A stretch of 64,000 nucleotides of DNA from Blastococcus_B deserti. Lineage in GTDB: Bacteria; Actinomycetota; Actinomycetes; Mycobacteriales; Geodermatophilaceae. The notes under the pieces were generated by a model. That model searched no databases and was not told the origin of the DNA. It saw only the letters and a list, made by a program, of their open reading frames with translations. This document shows, in pieces, positions 17,704-26,231 of the stretch (within the stretch, counting starts at the first letter, position 1; every line of letters begins with the position of its first letter). A program made the position numbers and the translations under genes. Where the stretch lies: assembly GCF_042682525.1 (NCBI RefSeq), contig NZ_JBHUHP010000009.1:434001-498000 (forward strand), read 5' to 3'.

Positions 17704-19014
17704 TCACGCCGATCTCACGATCCGCTGCAGCCACGCCCAGGACTCCTCGGGTGCCGTGGACTCGCCCATGGGCTGCTGCAGGAACGACTCGATGGACGGC
17801 GCCAGCATGCGGGCACGGTCGACGAGCGGGTCGCTGCCGGTCTGGTAGGCGCCGATCTCGACGAGCTCCTTCACGTCGCGCAGGGCACCCATGAGCCGGC
17901 GGATCTCCCGGGCGTCGGCCATCCGCTCCGGCGGCACCACTGCGCCGGCGACCCGGGAGATGGACTCGAGGACGTCGATGGCCGGGAAGTGGCCGGTGGT
18001 CGCGAGCTTGCGGGTCAGCACGATGTGCCCGTCGAGGATGGACCGCGCGGTGTCGGCGATCGGCTCGTTGTGGTCGTCGCCCTCCACGAGCACCGTGTAG
18101 AGGCCGGTGATGGAGCCGGTGACACCGGTCCCGGCCTTCTCCAGCAGCTGCGGCATCATCGCGAAGACGCTGGGCGGGTACCCGCGCGTCGCGGGAGGCT
18201 CGCCCGCCGAGAGCCCCACCTCGCGCTGGGCCATCGCGGTGCGGGTGATCGAGTCCATCAGCAGCAGGACGTCGCGGCCCTCGTCGCGGAAGGCCTCGGC
18301 GATGCGCGTGGCGACGAAGGCGGCCTTCAGCCGCACCAGGGGCGGCTCGTCGGACGTGGCGACGACGACGACCGTGCGGGCCATGCCCTCGGCGCCGAGG
18401 TTCTCCTCGAGGAACTCGCGCACCTCGCGCCCACGCTCGCCGATCAGGCCGATGACCCGCACGTCGGCGTCGGTGCCGCGGGTGATCTGCGCGAGCAGGC
18501 TCGACTTCCCGACCCCCGAGCCGGCGAAGATGCCCAGGCGCTGCCCCTTGCCGCAGGGCACGAGGGTGTCGAGGGCGCGGACGCCGAACGTCAGCGGCTC
18601 CTCGACACGGGTCCGGCTGAGCGCGTGCGGGGTCTCGCTCGACAGGTCGACGAAGGCGACCCGGGAGCCCAGGGCCGGACCGCCGTCGACCGGCCGGCCC
18701 AGACCGTCGAGCACCCGGCCCAGCAGCGCCTCGCCGACGGGCACCTGCAGGGGCATCCCGGTGGCCCGCACCGGTGCGCCGGAGTGGACGCCCGACAGGT
18801 TGCCGAGCGGCATGCAGGTGAGCCGGTCGCGCCCCACGGCGACGACCTCGGCCAGGAGGGGGCGGTCGCCGGGGTTGACCTCGACGAGGTCACCGACCGC
18901 GGCGCTGATGCCGTCGACGCTGAGGGTCAGGCCCATGGCGCCGGTCACCGAGCCGGTCACCTGCGGCCGGGCGGCGGCGCGCGCCCGGGTGAGCACGGTG
19001 GCGGGGAAGCTCAT
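17704..19014 (-). CDS. fliI: Flagellum-specific ATPase FliI
   Basis: The 436-residue protein is related to the F1 beta subunit. Walker A is GIFAGSGVGKSSLL with Lys170; Walker B is in DVLLLMDSITR; the family motif RGYPPSVFAMMPQLLEKAG follows. FliI hydrolyses ATP to help unfold and release export substrates. ATG 19014 overlaps the fliH stop (ATGA); the upstream open frame belongs to no gene. Confidence 0.97.
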   Translation of the reverse strand: MSFPATVLTRARAAARPQVTGSVTGAMGLTLSVDGISAAVGDLVEVNPGDRPLLAEVVAVGRDRLTCMPLGNLSGVHSGAPVRATGMPLQVPVGEALLGRVLDGLGRPVDGGPALGSRVAFVDLSSETPHALSRTRVEEPLTFGVRALDTLVPCGKGQRLGIFAGSGVGKSSLLAQITRGTDADVRVIGLIGERGREVREFLEENLGAEGMARTVVVVATSDEPPLVRLKAAFVATRIAEAFRDEGRDVLLLMDSITRTAMAQREVGLSAGEPPATRGYPPSVFAMMPQLLEKAGTGVTGSITGLYTVLVEGDDHNEPIADTARSILDGHIVLTRKLATTGHFPAIDVLESISRVAGAVVPPERMADAREIRRLMGALRDVKELVEIGAYQTGSDPLVDRARMLAPSIESFLQQPMGESTAPEESWAWLQRIVRSA

Positions 19015-19772
19015 GCGCTGAGGACCGCCTGCACCCGCTCGAGCGCGGCACCGAGCTGCGCGTCGATCCGGCGGGGGCCGGTCTCCGCGACGGCCCCGGC
19101 CCGCTCGACCGCGGGGTCGCCGACGACACGCACGGTGTCCGGCAGCCCGGCGAGCGCGGAGTCGGGGATCTCGGCCAGGTCGTCGGGATGCACCCGGACC
19201 ACGGTGGGGGCGTCGGCCGGGCACAACGCCAGAGCGCGACGGACGGCGTCGAGCACCGGGGAGTCGGCCAGCGCGAGCTCGCGTCCCAGCAGGTCCTCGA
19301 CCAGCGTGAGCACCGTGCCGATGACCGTCTCCCGGACGTCGTCCGCGACGGGGACCGACGCCTCCTCGAAGCGTGCCGCGGCGGCGGCGAGGGCCGCGGT
19401 GGCCGACGCCATCCGCCGCTCCCACCGGGCCTGCACGTCGGCGAGCCGCTCGGCCGCCGCCCGCTCGGTCTCGGCGACGACGGCCGCCGCCGCGGTCATG
19501 CCCTCGGCATGGCCGGCGGCGAAACCCTCCGCGCGCGCGTGCTCCCGCAGCCGCGCCAGCTCTTCGGCGTAGACGTCGCCGAGCCGGAAGGAGGGCCCCC
19601 CGCCGGTGACCGGCAGGTCGGCCGCCCGGCGGATGGTCGACCGCCGCTCGACCGGCTGCGCGGGCGGCTCGGGCTGCTGCGCCGTGCCCTCCTCGGGGCG
19701 CGGCCTCCGGTACGGGGTGGCCCGCTGCGCGGCACCGGCGCGCAGCAGGACCCCCTCACGCGACGAACTCAT
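19011..19772 (-). CDS. fliH: Flagellar assembly protein FliH
   Basis: A 253-residue stator-like regulator of FliI. A disordered Arg/Pro-rich N-terminus (about 55 residues) leads to a long helix with GxxxG-like spacing (EGFAAGHAEGM, residues about 85-95) and a C-terminal V-type E-subunit-like domain. Homology is modest, as usual for FliH, but the position between fliG and fliI is decisive. It overlaps fliG by 17 nt. Confidence 0.93.
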   Translation of the reverse strand: MSSSREGVLLRAGAAQRATPYRRPRPEEGTAQQPEPPAQPVERRSTIRRAADLPVTGGGPSFRLGDVYAEELARLREHARAEGFAAGHAEGMTAAAAVVAETERAAAERLADVQARWERRMASATAALAAAAARFEEASVPVADDVRETVIGTVLTLVEDLLGRELALADSPVLDAVRRALALCPADAPTVVRVHPDDLAEIPDSALAGLPDTVRVVGDPAVERAGAVAETGPRRIDAQLGAALERVQAVLSA

Positions 19773-20835
19773 CGTCCTGTCCGCGGGTGATGGTCAGGAC
19801 GCCCTGCTCCTCGAGCGTGCGGATGACGCCGACGACCTTGGCCTGGGCCTCCTCGACCGTGCGGGTGCGGACCGGGCCGAGCAGCTCGATCTCCTCGTTG
19901 AGGTTCTCGGCGGCGCGCTCCGACAGGTTCCGGACCACCTTGTCGCGCACATCGGGTCGCACACCCTTGAGCGCGGTGGCCAGGTCGTTGGCCTCCACCT
20001 CGCGCAGCACCTGCTGCAGGGAGCGGTCGTCGATGGTGACGATGTCCTCGAAGACGAACATCTGCGACCGGACCTGCTCGGCGAGCTCGGGGTCGGTGTT
20101 GTCCAGCCACTCGAGGATCGAGCGCTCGGTGGGTCGCGGCGAGCGGTTGATGATCTCGACGAGGGTCTCGACGCCGCCCACGGTGGTCATGTCCTGGTGC
20201 GCGAGCAGCGACCCCATCCGGCGGCCCAGCTCCTCCTCGACGAGGCGGACCATCTCCGGCGACGTCCGGTCCATCGTCGCGATCCGGTGTGCGACCTCGG
20301 CCTGCAGTTCCGGGGCGAAACCGGAGAGCACCTCGGCCGACTGCGCGGCGGTCAGGTGGGCGAGGACCAGCGCGATGATCTGCGCGTGCTCGTCCTTCAG
20401 GAAGGTGACCAGCTGGCGCACGTCGGCGTTCCGCAGGGAGGCGAACGGCACCTCGGTGTAGACGACGTTGAGCCGGGAGAGGATGCCCTCGGCCTTGTCC
20501 TCGCCCAGGCCGGCGGCCAGGATCTCGCGCGCGAAGTCGACGCCGCCCCGGCCGATGAAGTGCTGGGCGGTCATGAGGCCGTGGAACTCGTTCATGACGC
20601 CGTCGACGTCCTGGGACTCGACCGAGCCCAGGGCCATCAGCTCCCGCGTCAGCGACTCGACCTCGCGCGGGCGGAGCTTGGACAGGATGGTTCCGGCCTC
20701 CTCCTTGGACATCTGGGCGAGGAAGACCGCGGCCTTGCGCAGGCCCGGGAGCTCCGGCCGCTCCGGGGCCGCGGGAACGGCCGGGAGGTTGCCTCCGCCG
20801 AGCCCGACGAGCTGCTCCATGCTGGCCATCGTCAC
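19756..20835 (-). CDS. fliG: Flagellar motor switch protein FliG
   Basis: The protein has 359 residues from GTG 20835, which overlaps the fliF stop (GTGA) and has GGAG 8 nt upstream. ATG 20829 is an alternative. The N, middle and C domains of FliG are complete: RKAAVFLAQMSKEEAG at the start, the EHAQIIALVLAHL motif of the middle domain, and the torque domain with MFVFEDIVTIDDRSLQQVLREV. FliG joins the MS ring and interacts with MotA. Confidence 0.97.
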   Translation of the reverse strand: MTMASMEQLVGLGGGNLPAVPAAPERPELPGLRKAAVFLAQMSKEEAGTILSKLRPREVESLTRELMALGSVESQDVDGVMNEFHGLMTAQHFIGRGGVDFAREILAAGLGEDKAEGILSRLNVVYTEVPFASLRNADVRQLVTFLKDEHAQIIALVLAHLTAAQSAEVLSGFAPELQAEVAHRIATMDRTSPEMVRLVEEELGRRMGSLLAHQDMTTVGGVETLVEIINRSPRPTERSILEWLDNTDPELAEQVRSQMFVFEDIVTIDDRSLQQVLREVEANDLATALKGVRPDVRDKVVRNLSERAAENLNEEIELLGPVRTRTVEEAQAKVVGVIRTLEEQGVLTITRGQDDEFVA

Positions 20836-22424
20836 GACTTGTTCTCCGTCAGCCAGCCGCGCAGCATCGCCGCGACCTCGTCCGGGCGCTCGCTGACCAT
20901 TGCCGAGATCTCCCCCCGTACCTTCTGCCGTTCGGCCGCCTCGAGCTCCAGGGCGCGGGCGTCGACCTCGACCGCCTCGCGGGTGCTCTGGATGCGGAGC
21001 CGGTCGAGCTCGGCGAGCATGTCGTCGCTCAGCTCGAGGGGCTCGTAGTCCTCCTCGACCTCGCCCCGGCGGCGGGAACGCAGCCAGACGAGCAGGACGA
21101 CGAGCGCGATGCCGGCCGCGATCCCGCCGGTGCGGATCATCGACCACATCTGGGCGCTGGCCTCGGCCTCGCGGGCCGCCTCCATCTCCGCGGCTGCCTC
21201 GTCGGCCGCGGTGGTGTCGAACGGCATGGAGGCGACGGTGATGTCGTCGCCACGGGCCGCGTCGAGGCCCACCGCGTTGCCCACGAGGTCGCGGATCTGC
21301 TGCTGGTTGAGGTTGCCCGCCACGGCGTCGTCCATGACGACGGACACGGTCAGCCGGTTGAGGCCGCCGGGGGCGCCCTCGGTGACCGTGGTGGTCTTGC
21401 CGACCGCGTTGTTCGACGTGGTCGACTCCTTCTCGTAGGTGGAGTTGCCGCCGCCGGCGTTGGCCGCCGCGTCGGGCATGTTCTCCGGGCCGAGGACGCC
21501 GCCGACGGGCGTGCCCGTCCCGGTGTAGTTCTCGGTGGTCGTGCTCTCGGAGACCGGCGGCGTGTCCGCGTCGTAGGTGTAGGTCTCCGACGTCGTGTCG
21601 CTCTGCGAGAGGTCGACGTCGGCACGGACGGAGACGACGGCGCGGTTGGGCCCGACGACGCGGTCGAGGATGGCCTGCGCGTTGTTCTTCAGACGCGCCT
21701 CGTACTCCTGCTCGACCTGCGAGCGGGCGTCGCCGGCCGCGGCCGTGATGCCCGTGCCGGGTGCCGACAGCACCTGTCCGGCAGCGTCGGTGACGGTCAC
21801 CTGGTCGGGCTCCATGTCCTGGACGCTGGAGGAGACGAGGTTGGTGACCGCCTGGATCTGCTCCCCGGACAGCGCGGTGCCGGGGGCCAGGTCGAGCAGC
21901 ACCGATGCCGTGGGCTCGGACTCCTCGGTCACGAAGACCTCGTCCTCGGGCAGGGCGACGTGCACGACGGCCGAGTTCACGCCCTCCAGCGCCTCCAGGG
22001 TCTTGGAGAGCTCTCCTTCCAGCGCGCGCTGGTAGGTGACCTGCTGCTGGAACTCGCTGGTGGTGATGCCCTGCTCGTCGAGCAAGGCGTAGCCGGTGTC
22101 CTGGCCGGCCGGCAGGCCCTGGCCGCTCATGGTCAGGCGCAGGTCGTACACCTGGTCCTTGGCCACCATGATCGTCTGCCCGCCGTCGGTGAGCTCGTAG
22201 GCGACGCCCGCGGCGTTGAGCTCGTCGACGATCGCGGAGGCGTCGGTGGAGGCCAGGTTCGAGAACAGCGGTGCCTGGGTGGGGGCGGTGATCCAGCGGA
22301 AGAAGAAGAACCCGCCGAGGGTCAGCCCGACGAGCAGAAGGCCGATGACTACCTTCTGCCCCAGGCTGATCGTGTCGAACGTGGAGCGGGCACGCTCCAT
22401 CGTCCCGGCGAGAGCCGACTTCAT
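20832..22424 (-). CDS. fliF: Flagellar MS-ring protein FliF
   Basis: A 530-residue protein with two transmembrane helices (about residues 25-45 and 430-450). The YscJ-like ring-building motif domains lie between them (TSEFQQQVTYQRALEGELSKTL and the DLDLSQ-like strand). The C-terminal cytoplasmic tail (about 80 residues) binds FliG. FliF forms the MS ring around the export gate. Its start overlaps the fliE stop by one base. Confidence 0.97.
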   Translation of the reverse strand: MKSALAGTMERARSTFDTISLGQKVVIGLLLVGLTLGGFFFFRWITAPTQAPLFSNLASTDASAIVDELNAAGVAYELTDGGQTIMVAKDQVYDLRLTMSGQGLPAGQDTGYALLDEQGITTSEFQQQVTYQRALEGELSKTLEALEGVNSAVVHVALPEDEVFVTEESEPTASVLLDLAPGTALSGEQIQAVTNLVSSSVQDMEPDQVTVTDAAGQVLSAPGTGITAAAGDARSQVEQEYEARLKNNAQAILDRVVGPNRAVVSVRADVDLSQSDTTSETYTYDADTPPVSESTTTENYTGTGTPVGGVLGPENMPDAAANAGGGNSTYEKESTTSNNAVGKTTTVTEGAPGGLNRLTVSVVMDDAVAGNLNQQQIRDLVGNAVGLDAARGDDITVASMPFDTTAADEAAAEMEAAREAEASAQMWSMIRTGGIAAGIALVVLLVWLRSRRRGEVEEDYEPLELSDDMLAELDRLRIQSTREAVEVDARALELEAAERQKVRGEISAMVSERPDEVAAMLRGWLTENKS

Positions 22425-22738
22425 CAGACGGGCATCCTCATGATCTCGTTGAAGGCCTCAACGGCCTTGTTCTTGAAGGTCACGACCATCTCGGTCGCCA
22501 GCGACGCCTCGTTCCTGGCGATCATGTAGTCGTGGACGTCCTTCAGGTCGCCGGTGGCGGCCTGGGCGGCCAGCTCGTCGGCGGCCGCCTGGGTGCCCTG
22601 CAGTTTGTCGAAGGACGCCGCGAGGACCGCGGCGAAACCGTCGGCGTTCTGGGCCTGGGGGACGCCCTCGGTGGCGCCGGCGACGCCGGTGATCGCGCCG
22701 ACGCCGACGGGGAGGATCCCGCCGATCGGGGAGGTCAT
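22424..22738 (-). CDS. fliE: Flagellar hook-basal body protein FliE
   Basis: The 104-residue protein has the FliE C-terminal pattern NEASLATEMVVTFKNKAVEAFNEIMRMPV-like, which links the MS ring to the rod. It lies 2 nt after flgC and abuts fliF. Size and motif are normal. Confidence 0.96.
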   Translation of the reverse strand: MTSPIGGILPVGVGAITGVAGATEGVPQAQNADGFAAVLAASFDKLQGTQAAADELAAQAATGDLKDVHDYMIARNEASLATEMVVTFKNKAVEAFNEIMRMPV

Positions 22739-22740
22739 GG

Positions 22741-23145
22741 TCAGCCCTTCCCGAGCTGCAGCGCAGCCTGGTAGGCGCTGGTGGCCCGCTCGACGACGGC
22801 CAGGTTGGCCTGGTAGCCCCGCTGGGCCATCAGGAGCTGGGTCATCTGGTCACCGAGGTCGATGTCGGGGTACTTCACGTAGCCCTCGGCGTCGGCGAGC
22901 GGGTGGTCGGGCTGGTACACCATGCGGCCCTCGGGGTCGCCGAACTCGGCGCGCGCGACGCGGACGCCGCCGTCCCCGGAGCCGTAGTCCACGGCCTGGG
23001 CCACGACGAAGCGCTCCTGGAACGCGTCCTCGTCGGTGCGCCGGACCGTGTTGATGTTGGAGATGTTGTCCGAGACGGCGTCGAGCCACTTGCGGTGGAC
23101 CATGAGGCCGGACCCGGAGATCCCGAGCGTGTGGAAGATGCTCAC
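22741..23145 (-). CDS. flgC: Flagellar rod protein FlgC
   Basis: A 134-residue proximal rod protein with the N-terminal DAVSDNISNINTVRR motif and the C-terminal MTQLLMAQRGYQANLAVVERATSAYQAAL segment (given by its ends). It directly follows flgB (1-nt gap). Confidence 0.97.
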   Translation of the reverse strand: MSIFHTLGISGSGLMVHRKWLDAVSDNISNINTVRRTDEDAFQERFVVAQAVDYGSGDGGVRVARAEFGDPEGRMVYQPDHPLADAEGYVKYPDIDLGDQMTQLLMAQRGYQANLAVVERATSAYQAALQLGKG

Positions 23146-23146
23146 G

Positions 23147-23494
23147 TCACGCCGTCCTCAGTGCCGTGCGCAGCGAGTTGTACTTGCCGTCCAGGGCGTT
23201 GAGGGCCAGCTGGTACCGCAGGCCGGTCTCGGTGGCGATCAGCGTCTCGGCGTCGAGGTTCACGTTGTTGCCGTTGGTGTTGGTCGGCTCCAGCGAGCGC
23301 GCGACCGTTCCGCCGTCGATCGCCGGGGTCTCACCTTGGCGGAGTGCGCCGCGCAGCGAGGACTCGAAGTCCACGCGGCCGGCCAGGAAGCCTGGTGTGT
23401 TGACGTTGGCGATGTTGTCGGCGGTGACGCGCTGGCGCTGGGCCAGGCCGGAGAGGCTGGCGTGCAGCGCCGCGGGGGTGATCTCGCCGATCAT
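23147..23494 (-). CDS. flgB: Flagellar rod protein FlgB
   Basis: A 115-residue proximal rod protein with LAQRQRVTADNIANVNTPGFLAGRVDFE. ATG 23494 gives the family-typical start MIGEITPAALHASL. A longer frame opens with TTG 23611 but adds an unlikely Ser/Arg/Pro stretch that overlaps the sigma-28-like promoter. No strong ribosome site was found near 23494, so the start is less certain than the gene. Confidence 0.93.
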   Translation of the reverse strand: MIGEITPAALHASLSGLAQRQRVTADNIANVNTPGFLAGRVDFESSLRGALRQGETPAIDGGTVARSLEPTNTNGNNVNLDAETLIATETGLRYQLALNALDGKYNSLRTALRTA

Positions 23495-23614
23495 GGAGCG
23501 GGTCGCCGACGGGTGCAGCAGAACACGTTCGACCTCCGGGTACGCGGAAGGCACTCGCGAGCGAGTGCGGGGTCCGCCGATCCGTGGCGAAGTGGTGCTG
23601 TCCGTGCTCAACCC

Positions 23615-23643
23615 TCATCGGCACACCGGGCTCCGGGCCTGAC
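23615..23643 (-). promoter_or_regulatory. Sigma-28-like promoter of the flgB operon
   Basis: Minus strand: GTCAGG (23638-23643), a 15-nt spacer, GCCGATGA (23615-23622). It lies 120 nt upstream of the flgB ATG, in the 411-nt gap between the FliT-like gene and flgB. It would head the long rod, ring and export operon. Confidence 0.5.
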
Positions 23644-23809
23644 CGCGGTTCCACCACACGAGGGACACGCGCGCCGGACGGGAAGGCGGTGACCCCTGTG
23701 ACCAGCGGTGACCTCGCCGTTTCCCGCGTCGACCGGGGCGCCTGAGTTGGCAGCATCCGTGCACCCGTGCCGGCGGCAGCCGTGCTTCACCGCGATAAAG
23801 CACAACGCC

Positions 23810-23861
23810 GCGAACGAGGACGCCCCGTCATCGACGTACCGATGGCGGGGCGGTCGTTCGC
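23810..23861. terminator. Long interrupted hairpin after the FliT-like gene
   Basis: The arms 23810-23833 and 23840-23861 pair over about 20 of 22 positions around a 6-nt loop (ACGTAC), with outer GCGAACGA/TCGTTCGC and inner CGCCCCG/CGGGGCG blocks. It lies 45 nt past the FliT-like stop and separates the filament-cap operon from the flgB operon. Confidence 0.75.
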
Positions 23862-23905
23862 GGCGCTGGAGTGCGGGACGGAGGGCTGGTCTCGGAGGGC
23901 TGGGC

Positions 23906-24265
23906 TCAGAGGGCCTGGTCGATGAAGGACGCGACCGGCCGGGTCGGGCCGTAGGACATGCGGGCGGCGACGTCGCGCTGCTTCTGCGACTGCGTGATCC
24001 GCTCGACGAGCGCCTCGGCGACGGCGAGCTGGTGCTGCAGCAGGCGGGCGGCGCGCTCCCGCAGGTCCGGCGGCAGAGGGCCCAGGGTCGACGGCGGGAC
24101 CCAGTCGTCGGCCCGTCGTCCCCAGGCGGCGATCTCCTCGGCGCGGCCCCGGGCCATGGTCTGCTCGGCGGCGAGCACCTCGCCCTCGAGCTGGTCGAGC
24201 ACGACCGCCCAGTTCACCGGCGGGGGAGTGCGCCCCTGGCCGTCGTCCGGGCCTGCGCCGGTCAC
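23906..24265 (-). CDS. FliT-like filament-protein chaperone (candidate)
   Basis: A 119-residue, mostly helical protein starting at GTG 24265, which overlaps the fliS stop (GTGA). Visible features are NWAVVLDQLEGEVLAAEQTM, WVPPSTLGPLPPDLRERAARLL, and a Gln/Lys-rich last helix. No family motif is certain. The position directly after fliD and fliS is where fliT, the FliD chaperone, sits in many bacteria, so the role is inferred from context only. Confidence 0.6.
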   Translation of the reverse strand: MTGAGPDDGQGRTPPPVNWAVVLDQLEGEVLAAEQTMARGRAEEIAAWGRRADDWVPPSTLGPLPPDLRERAARLLQHQLAVAEALVERITQSQKQRDVAARMSYGPTRPVASFIDQAL

Positions 24266-24648
24266 GACGAACTGCCGGCCAACGTGGCCGCGGCCGCCCG
24301 CCACGCGTCGCGCAGGGGCTCCACCACCTGGCGGCAGGAGGAGATGCGGTTGGTGTCCAGCTTGACGTTGGCCTGCATCAGCTCGCCGATGAGCCAGTTG
24401 TAGAGCGCCGCGAGGCGGGGGCCGCCCTCCCACGCGTCGACCTGCAGGCTGGACAGCAGCTCGATCACGATCGACTGGGCGTGCTGCAGCTGCTCGCTCG
24501 CCGCCTCGCGCTCGCCGGCGGCCGCGGCCTTCTGCGCACGCTCGAGGTCGAGGGCCAGCCGGTCGTACAGCATCACGAGCACCTGCTGCGGCGAGCTCGT
24601 CGCGACGGCGTCGCCGAGGTAGCGGGCGCGGAGGGATGCGGCACTCAT
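24262..24648 (-). CDS. fliS: Flagellin export chaperone FliS
   Basis: A 128-residue four-helix protein with the FliS signature RYLGDAVATSSPQQVLVMLYDRLALDLERA. FliS binds the flagellin C-terminus in the cytosol and delivers it to FlhA. It has its own ATG (24648), 50 nt after fliD. Confidence 0.96.
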   Translation of the reverse strand: MSAASLRARYLGDAVATSSPQQVLVMLYDRLALDLERAQKAAAAGEREAASEQLQHAQSIVIELLSSLQVDAWEGGPRLAALYNWLIGELMQANVKLDTNRISSCRQVVEPLRDAWRAAAATLAGSSS

Positions 24649-24698
24649 CGAGGGGTTCTCCTGGAGCGTGGGGAAGGTCGGTGCGGTGACGGGCGGGA

Positions 24699-26105
24699 TC
24701 AGGACGACGGCAGCGAGTTGATCTGCCCGGCCAGCCAGGTGGACTGGTTGCGCAGCCCGCTCAGGGCGGTCTCCATGGCGGTGAACTGCCGGGTCAGGGT
24801 CTCCTTCCGCTTGGCCAGCCGCAGGTCCCAGGCCGCGATCCGGTCCTGGATGTCCTTGGCGACGGAGTCCTGGCCCTTGGCGAGGGCCACCAGTGAGCCG
24901 GTCGTGCTGTCCGACGCCGACTTGGCGACCCCGAGCAGGCGCTCGGCGATGCCGGTGACGGCGGGTACGGCCGCGCCGTTGAGGGTCGTCGCGGGCCCTC
25001 CGGCGACCATGCGCGTCGCGAGCTCGGGGGTGTCCTTGAGCGCGGTGGTGAACTTGGCCTTGTCGAAGGTGATCTTCCCGTCGCGCGTCAGCTGGAAGCC
25101 GACCTTGGCGGGGGAACCGTGCGGGCCGACGGCCTCCGAGACGGCGTCCAGCAGCCGGCCGGAGAGCGAGGAGACGGAGAAGTCCCCCTTGAGCGCGGCG
25201 GTGCTGCCCGGGGCGTTGGAGGTGTAGGTCTTCACCGTCGACAGTGCGGAGTTCACCGCGTCGACGAGGGTCTGGACCTTGGTGGCCACGCTGTCGGGGT
25301 CGTCGGTGACCGACACGGTGATCTGGCGGGTCGGGTCGACCTTGGTCACGGTGACCGAGACGCCGTCCATGAGGTTGCTGAAGGTGTTGGTCGGCGAGCT
25401 GGCGACCTGGCTCCCGCCGAGGTCGATCGTCGCGTTCTGCCCGGTCTCGTTGACCGTGAACTGCAGGCCGGCGTCCGCGACCATCTCGTTGTTGCTCTTC
25501 ACCGCGAAGACGCCGGGGGTGCCGGAGGTCTCGCTGGTGAGCTGCAGGCGGTACTTGCCGGTCTCGACCTGGACGGCCGTGGCCCGCACGCCGAGCTTCT
25601 TGTCGTTGATCGCCTTCACGGCGTCGGCGAGCGTCGCCGAGGTACCCACGCTCACCGAGCCGCGGGAGGTGCCGGTGGCGACGTCGATGATCTCGATCGG
25701 CCAGGTGAGCTCCTGGGCGGAGCCGTCGGCCTTCTTGTGGACGTTTGCGGTGGTCGAGCCCCACTCGGCGACGCTCAGGACCCGGTGCGTCTTCGCCAGC
25801 CCGGTCACCGCGAAGGTGACCGTGCTGCCGTTCACCGCGGTGGCCGAGGCGGTCGCGGTGACGTCGGTGGAGCTGCTGGCGGCCTTGCGGGCCGACGTCA
25901 GCGCGGAAGCAGAGAGCGCCTCGGCGGCGGCGCGGATGGCGGCGAACGTCGTGTTGACGGTGCGGTAGGCCGACGCGGCCATCTGGGCCGCGCCCAGCCG
26001 GGTCTTCAGGGCGGTCTGCGGCGCCGCCTCGGCCTGGAGGAGCTGGCTGACCAGGGTCCCGGTGTCCATGCCGGAAATCAGGCCGGTGCTCAGGCTCATC
26101 GTCAT
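24699..26105 (-). CDS. fliD: Flagellar filament cap protein FliD
   Basis: The 468-residue protein has the FliD N-terminus (TGLISGMDTGTLVSQLLQAEAAPQ), a variable middle with flagellin-hook-like domains, and the C-terminal coiled coil (KDIQDRIAAWDLRLAKRKETLTRQFTAMETAL, given by its ends) that inserts into the filament tip. AGGAGG precedes ATG 26105. An 18-bp hairpin separates it from fliC. Confidence 0.97.
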   Translation of the reverse strand: MTMSLSTGLISGMDTGTLVSQLLQAEAAPQTALKTRLGAAQMAASAYRTVNTTFAAIRAAAEALSASALTSARKAASSSTDVTATASATAVNGSTVTFAVTGLAKTHRVLSVAEWGSTTANVHKKADGSAQELTWPIEIIDVATGTSRGSVSVGTSATLADAVKAINDKKLGVRATAVQVETGKYRLQLTSETSGTPGVFAVKSNNEMVADAGLQFTVNETGQNATIDLGGSQVASSPTNTFSNLMDGVSVTVTKVDPTRQITVSVTDDPDSVATKVQTLVDAVNSALSTVKTYTSNAPGSTAALKGDFSVSSLSGRLLDAVSEAVGPHGSPAKVGFQLTRDGKITFDKAKFTTALKDTPELATRMVAGGPATTLNGAAVPAVTGIAERLLGVAKSASDSTTGSLVALAKGQDSVAKDIQDRIAAWDLRLAKRKETLTRQFTAMETALSGLRNQSTWLAGQINSLPSS

Positions 26106-26142
26106 GTGCTGCCTCCTGGACGGACGGGGACGGGCCGGGTGC

Positions 26143-26180
26143 GAGTGAGGGGGGAGGCCCGAGGGCCTCCCCCCTCACTC
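26143..26180. terminator. 18-bp hairpin between fliC and fliD
   Basis: A perfect stem (26143-26160 with 26163-26180) has a 2-nt loop, so in practice CGAG closes it. It lies 52 nt after the fliC stop and 37 nt before fliD. It should stop most fliC transcripts and allow partial read-through into fliD, giving far more flagellin than cap. It has no T tract. Confidence 0.8.
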
Positions 26181-26231
26181 GGGGTACTGCTGAGGAACTG
26201 CTGCGCGCCTCAGCTGTTCAGCTGACCGGGA

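Noticed and set aside
17464..19572. 702-codon plus-strand frame opposite fliI and fliH
   Set aside because: Shadow of fliI/fliH/fliJ; it also crosses the N gap.
23147..23611. Longer flgB from TTG 23611
   Set aside because: The extra N-terminus has no homology to FlgB and overlaps the promoter-like element.
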